Source: Accumulibacter sp. (GTDB taxonomy: Bacteria; Pseudomonadota; Gammaproteobacteria; Burkholderiales; Rhodocyclaceae). From it: a stretch of DNA of 64,000 bases. Under the pieces are notes generated by a model. That model searched no databases. It was given only the letters and a program-made list of their open reading frames with translations, and was not told where the DNA came from. Each line of letters starts with the position of its first letter. Positions within the stretch are counted from its first letter, which is position 1. This document shows positions 61,118 to 64,000 of this stretch, piece by piece. Both the position numbers and the translations under genes were made by a program. The stretch covers positions 1 to 64,000 of the forward strand of contig NZ_JAPUVI010000093.1 of NCBI RefSeq assembly GCF_029255285.1. Reading direction: 5' to 3'.

Positions 61118-61747
61118 ATGCACCTGCCAATCGCCGCGCTTCTCGTGCTGCTCGCCGGCCTGCTTTCCGGCTGTGGCTACAACACCTTTCAGAGCGGTGA
61201 CGAAGCGATCAAGTCGGCCTGGTCGGAGGTGCTCAATCAGTACCAGAGACGGGCTGACCTGATTCCGAATCTGGTCGGCACGGTCAAAGGCTACGCCAGC
61301 CACGAGAAGGATGTGCTGACGCAGGTGACGGAGGCGCGCGCCCAGGTCGGCGCAATCCAGGCGACGCCGGAACTGGTCAACAATCCGGAAGCCTTTGCCA
61401 GATTCCAGCAGGCGCAAGCCGGTCTGTCGAGCGCCTTGTCGCGCTTGCTGGTCGTCGCCGAGAACTACCCGCAGTTGAAAGCCGACACCGCGTTTCGTGA
61501 CCTGCAGGCGCAGCTCGAGGGGACCGAAAACCGCATTACCGTCGCTCGCAACCGCTACATCAAGGCGGTCGAAGGCTATAACGTGGCGGTGCGCAGTTTT
61601 CCGAACAATCTCACGGCGATGGTTTTCGGGTATTCCGTCAAGCCGAACTTCGGCGTGGAGAACGAGAAGGCGGTCTCGACGGCACCGAAGGTGGACTTCG
61701 CCGCGCCATCAGCACCGACTTCGGTGAGGTCGACCACCAGTCAGTAG
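61118..61747 (+). CDS. lemA: LemA family lipoprotein
   Basis: This 209-residue protein has a lipobox (LLSGC near residue 19), then YNTFQSGDEAIKSAWSEVLNQYQRRADLIPNLV, a hallmark of LemA, and a coiled helical region ending FPNNLTAMVFGY. LemA proteins are membrane- or outer membrane-attached and usually occur with TPM-domain genes, as here. Function unknown; involvement in envelope stress or secretion has been suggested. Confidence 0.93.
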   Translation: MHLPIAALLVLLAGLLSGCGYNTFQSGDEAIKSAWSEVLNQYQRRADLIPNLVGTVKGYASHEKDVLTQVTEARAQVGAIQATPELVNNPEAFARFQQAQAGLSSALSRLLVVAENYPQLKADTAFRDLQAQLEGTENRITVARNRYIKAVEGYNVAVRSFPNNLTAMVFGYSVKPNFGVENEKAVSTAPKVDFAAPSAPTSVRSTTSQ

Positions 61748-61751
61748 TCCG

Positions 61752-62651
61752 ATGTGGGCTTTCTTCGCCCGGCTGGCTGCCTGGCTCTGCTGCCTGGCCA
61801 TTCTGGGATCTGCGGGTCTTGCCGCGGGCGACGATGGGTCGCCGGCAGTTCCTCCGCTTGCCCGGGTTGGTGACCTGACGGCGACACTCAATGGCGAGCA
61901 GATTCGCTTCCTGGAAAGCAAACTGGCCGCTCTGGAGCGTGCGAAGGGGGTGCAGATCGCTGTCCTGATTGTTCCGACGGTAAAACCCGAAACCATCGAG
62001 CAGTATGCGCTGCGCGTCGTCGAGGCGTGGCGGCTCGGTCGTCAAGGGGTGGACGACGGCGCGCTGCTGCTTGTCGCCAAAGAGGATCGGAAAATGCGCA
62101 TCGAGGTGGGCTATGGGCTCGAGGGTGTGCTCAACGACGCCAGCGCGAAGCGGATCATCAGCGAGACGATAGGCCCGCGCTTCAAGCAGGGCGATTTCTA
62201 CGGCGGCATCGATGCCGGTGTCGAGGCCATGATCAGGCTGGCAAGCGGCGAAGCGCTGCCGGCACCGAGCGTAGGCTCGGCGCCCGCGCGCGCCGCCGGC
62301 GACGATAGTTTCGAGACCCTGCTGATCGTCGGAGTCATCCTGGTGTTGGTTCTTGGTGGCGTGCTGCGCGCCATTTTCGGGCGACTTCTGGCCGCCGCCA
62401 TGGTCGGCCTGGCCGCCGCCGGGATCGCGTCCTGGCTGGTCTCGTCGATCCTGGTCGCACTTGTCGTCGGCTTCGCCGCTTTCATTGCTTCGCTGTTTCT
62501 CGGTACCTTGGGGGGCGCCGGCTGGTCATCGGGGGGCGCTTCCTGGGGCGGCGGGCGCACGGGGCGCGGGGCGGGCGGCGGCCGTTCCTGGGGAGGTTTT
62601 TCCGGTGGCGGCGGTGGCTTTGGCGGCGGTGGCGCGTCGGGAGACTGGTGA
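61752..62651 (+). CDS. TPM domain protein (YgcG-like)
   Basis: This 299-residue protein has a signal peptide (about 25 residues), a TPM domain (LARVGDLTATLNGEQIRFLESKLA, IAVLIVPTVKPETIEQYALRVVEAW, and the RKMRIEVGYGLEGVLND core), two hydrophobic helices near 195-245, and a Gly-rich tail ending GGGGASGDW. The RWGLGRQ/GYGLEG motif is that of YgcG. It forms the usual cluster LemA-TPM-TPM. It overlaps the next start. Confidence 0.92.
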   Translation: MWAFFARLAAWLCCLAILGSAGLAAGDDGSPAVPPLARVGDLTATLNGEQIRFLESKLAALERAKGVQIAVLIVPTVKPETIEQYALRVVEAWRLGRQGVDDGALLLVAKEDRKMRIEVGYGLEGVLNDASAKRIISETIGPRFKQGDFYGGIDAGVEAMIRLASGEALPAPSVGSAPARAAGDDSFETLLIVGVILVLVLGGVLRAIFGRLLAAAMVGLAAAGIASWLVSSILVALVVGFAAFIASLFLGTLGGAGWSSGGASWGGGRTGRGAGGGRSWGGFSGGGGGFGGGGASGDW

Positions 62652-63148
62652 TGCGACTGAGGAGACTGCTACGTCATCTGGTCCTGCCGGACTGGTGGGT
62701 CAGGCGGGTTTTCTCGCCGCGGCTGCGGCAGCGCATCGAGCAGGCGGTGGCCGCGTCGGAGTCGGCGCATTGCGGCGAGTTGCGCATCGTCATCGAAGGT
62801 GGGTTGCCTTTGTCGGTTCTGTTGCGCGACGAGCCGGCGCGCGCCCGCGCCATCGAGCTATTTTCGCAGTTGCGCGTATGGGACACCGCCGAGAACAGCG
62901 GCGTCCTGATCTATCTGCAGTTGCTCGACCGAAAGGTGGAGATCGTCGCCGATCGTGGTGTCGACGCCAAGCTTGGCCAGGACTTCTGGGACGGCGTCTG
63001 CCGTGCCATGGAGAAGGCGTTTCGGGCCGGTGATTACGAAGGCGGCACGCTGTTCGCTCTGACGACGATCAGCGAAGCCTTGCGACTCCACTTTCCGGCG
63101 TCGGGCGACAATCCGAACGAACTGGCCGACACGCCCTTGCTGCTCTAG
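62651..63148 (+). CDS. TPM domain-containing protein (second copy)
   Basis: This 165-residue cytosolic or peripheral TPM-domain protein has FSPRLRQRIEQAVAASESAHCGELRIVI and the core VEIVADRGVDAKLGQDFWDGV. It is a paralogue of the preceding gene but lacks the signal sequence and Gly-rich tail. It follows within overlapping TGATG; GTG 62648 is an alternate start. Its stop shares CTAG with the convergent Lrp gene (4-bp overlap). Confidence 0.88.
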   Translation: MRLRRLLRHLVLPDWWVRRVFSPRLRQRIEQAVAASESAHCGELRIVIEGGLPLSVLLRDEPARARAIELFSQLRVWDTAENSGVLIYLQLLDRKVEIVADRGVDAKLGQDFWDGVCRAMEKAFRAGDYEGGTLFALTTISEALRLHFPASGDNPNELADTPLLL

Positions 63149-63666
63149 CTTTCGGCATAGCGGATACGCTTGCTCGACCGGGTCGGCTGCGTCAGGTGGT
63201 CGAGCGGCAAGACGTGCGTCTGCTTGACGGTTTGCAGGGCGATGCTGGTCTTGATGCGGGCGACCCCGGGGAGCCGCAGCAGCCGTTTCATCATCAGCTC
63301 GGAAAACGCCGTCAGATCGGGAACGACCAGGCGCAGCATGTAATCGGCGTCGCCGCTGACCGAGAAGCAATCCATGACTTCCGGCATGGCGGCGACCGCC
63401 TGTTCGAAAGCTTCGCTGGCGGTGTCGCTGTGGCGTTCGAGAATGACCTGGGCAAAGGCGCTGATCCCCAGGCCAAGTGCCGACGGAGCGAGCATCGCCA
63501 CGTAGCCGGCGATGACGCCGTCTTCCTCGAGGCGTTGGATGCGGCGGCTGATCTGCGACGCCGAAAGACGAATTTGTTCGCCAAGCGTCGCGTTGGTCGC
63601 GTTGCCCTTGCGCTGCAGCGCATCAAGCAGTGCAAGATCGTATCGATCGATGGTGATTTTTGACAT
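63145..63666 (-). CDS. Lrp/AsnC-family transcriptional regulator
   Basis: This 173-residue regulator has an N-terminal helix-turn-helix (residues 5-55, LLDALQRKGNATNATLGEQ and SASQISRRIQRLEEDGVI) and a C-terminal RAM effector-binding domain (DCFSVSGDADYMLRLVV). It probably responds to an amino acid; the target is unknown. A 107-bp gap separates it from lolA. The end overlaps the TPM gene. Confidence 0.93.
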   Translation of the reverse strand: MSKITIDRYDLALLDALQRKGNATNATLGEQIRLSASQISRRIQRLEEDGVIAGYVAMLAPSALGLGISAFAQVILERHSDTASEAFEQAVAAMPEVMDCFSVSGDADYMLRLVVPDLTAFSELMMKRLLRLPGVARIKTSIALQTVKQTHVLPLDHLTQPTRSSKRIRYAES

Positions 63667-63773
63667 TCTTGGCCAGATTCATGCACGAAATGTGCAGATT
63701 ATAGGCATGTCCCCAAGTATTTCAAACACCTTTTTGCGCCTTCCGGCGGGCCCTCCGGGCCAACCATCGGCGA

Positions 63774-64000
63774 TCAGTCGCCAAGCACGTCGGTGTTGGC
63801 CGGTGGAGTGAAGCGGAACAATGAGGCGTCGAGGCGGGGATTGCGCTCGAGACGGGTAAACCGTAAAGAGGTTGTTTGACCAAGGGTGTCCAACAGTTCC
63901 ATCGCCTGCAGATCCTTGCCGGCGAAGCCCAGGCTGACTCGTTCGAAACCGCTGTCGGGAGCTCGCGGGATGGCGTCCACCCATTGCAGGCCGTTCTTTT
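63774..64000 (-). CDS. lolA: outer-membrane lipoprotein carrier LolA, C-terminal part (start outside window)
   Basis: The minus-strand frame is open to the right edge of the window. The visible end, DSGFERVSLGFAGKDLQAM, LQATTSLRFTRLERN-like (TLGQTTSLRFTRLERNP) and LFRFTPPANTDVLGD, matches the LolA C-terminus. LolA shuttles lipoproteins from LolCDE across the periplasm to LolB. The upstream gene is commonly ftsK. About 75 of roughly 200 residues are visible. Confidence 0.9.
   Translation of the reverse strand, partial: KNGLQWVDAIPRAPDSGFERVSLGFAGKDLQAMELLDTLGQTTSLRFTRLERNPRLDASLFRFTPPANTDVLGD

Overview
The window looks like a high-GC betaproteobacterial chromosome, most likely from the Rhodocyclales and close to Candidatus Accumulibacter or its relatives. 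This is an inference from three things: GC-rich codon use, c-type cytochromes, and typical betaproteobacterial gene orders such as smc-zipA-ligA, mutM divergent from TPR-lolB-ispE-tRNA-Gln-prs-rplY-pth-ychF, and tsaB-rimI-udg. No 16S rRNA or other decisive taxonomic marker is present. Most of the window is dense housekeeping DNA, with one accessory belt at about 36.7-46.8 kb and a smaller scar at 25.2-26.3 kb.

Left part (0-15.7 kb). The window opens with the end of kup, an exported beta-helix protein, dsbD and cutA. A redox operon follows at 4.7-8.6 kb: a monoheme cytochrome c, an exported protein with three rhodanese domains, a membrane-anchored octaheme cytochrome of the tetrathionate-reductase-like family, and a cytochrome b. 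After an IS66-type remnant come a gamma carbonic anhydrase, a complete tripartite TolC/MacA/MacB-like exporter in which the MacB ATPase and permease are separate genes, a UPF0149/SEC-C protein and queF.

Middle part (15.8-36.6 kb). smc, zipA and ligA are followed by a purine-salvage group (HPRT, methylthioinosine phosphorylase), peptide deformylase and a low-molecular-weight phosphatase. An internally deleted group II intron with a well-preserved domain V lies next. The conserved block ychF to mutM contains a tRNA-Gln(UUG). A dynamin-like GTPase and a small cytochrome c close this part.

Accessory belt (36.7-46.8 kb). It holds a decayed ATPase/zinc-ribbon transposon, a lipoprotein, a fumC gene broken by one missing base in an A6 tract, an MBL hydrolase, a decayed GNAT toxin-antitoxin module, another antitoxin-like fragment, and an intact protein that joins a SIR2 NADase-like domain to a degenerate trypsin-like domain carrying a GxCGG cysteine motif. 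Beside it sits an arsenate-resistance locus: arsR divergent from a GAPDH gene and arsJ. GAPDH makes 1-arseno-3-phosphoglycerate and ArsJ exports it.

Right part (46.8-64 kb). It contains an enolase with an unusual Pro/Glu/Thr-rich N-terminal extension, an RND pump with its adaptor, and a glycogen cluster (glgP convergent with glgE and a GlgM/GlgA-type synthase) consistent with the GlgE route to alpha-glucan. The window ends with tsaB-rimI-udg, lemA with two TPM-domain genes, an Lrp regulator and the end of lolA.
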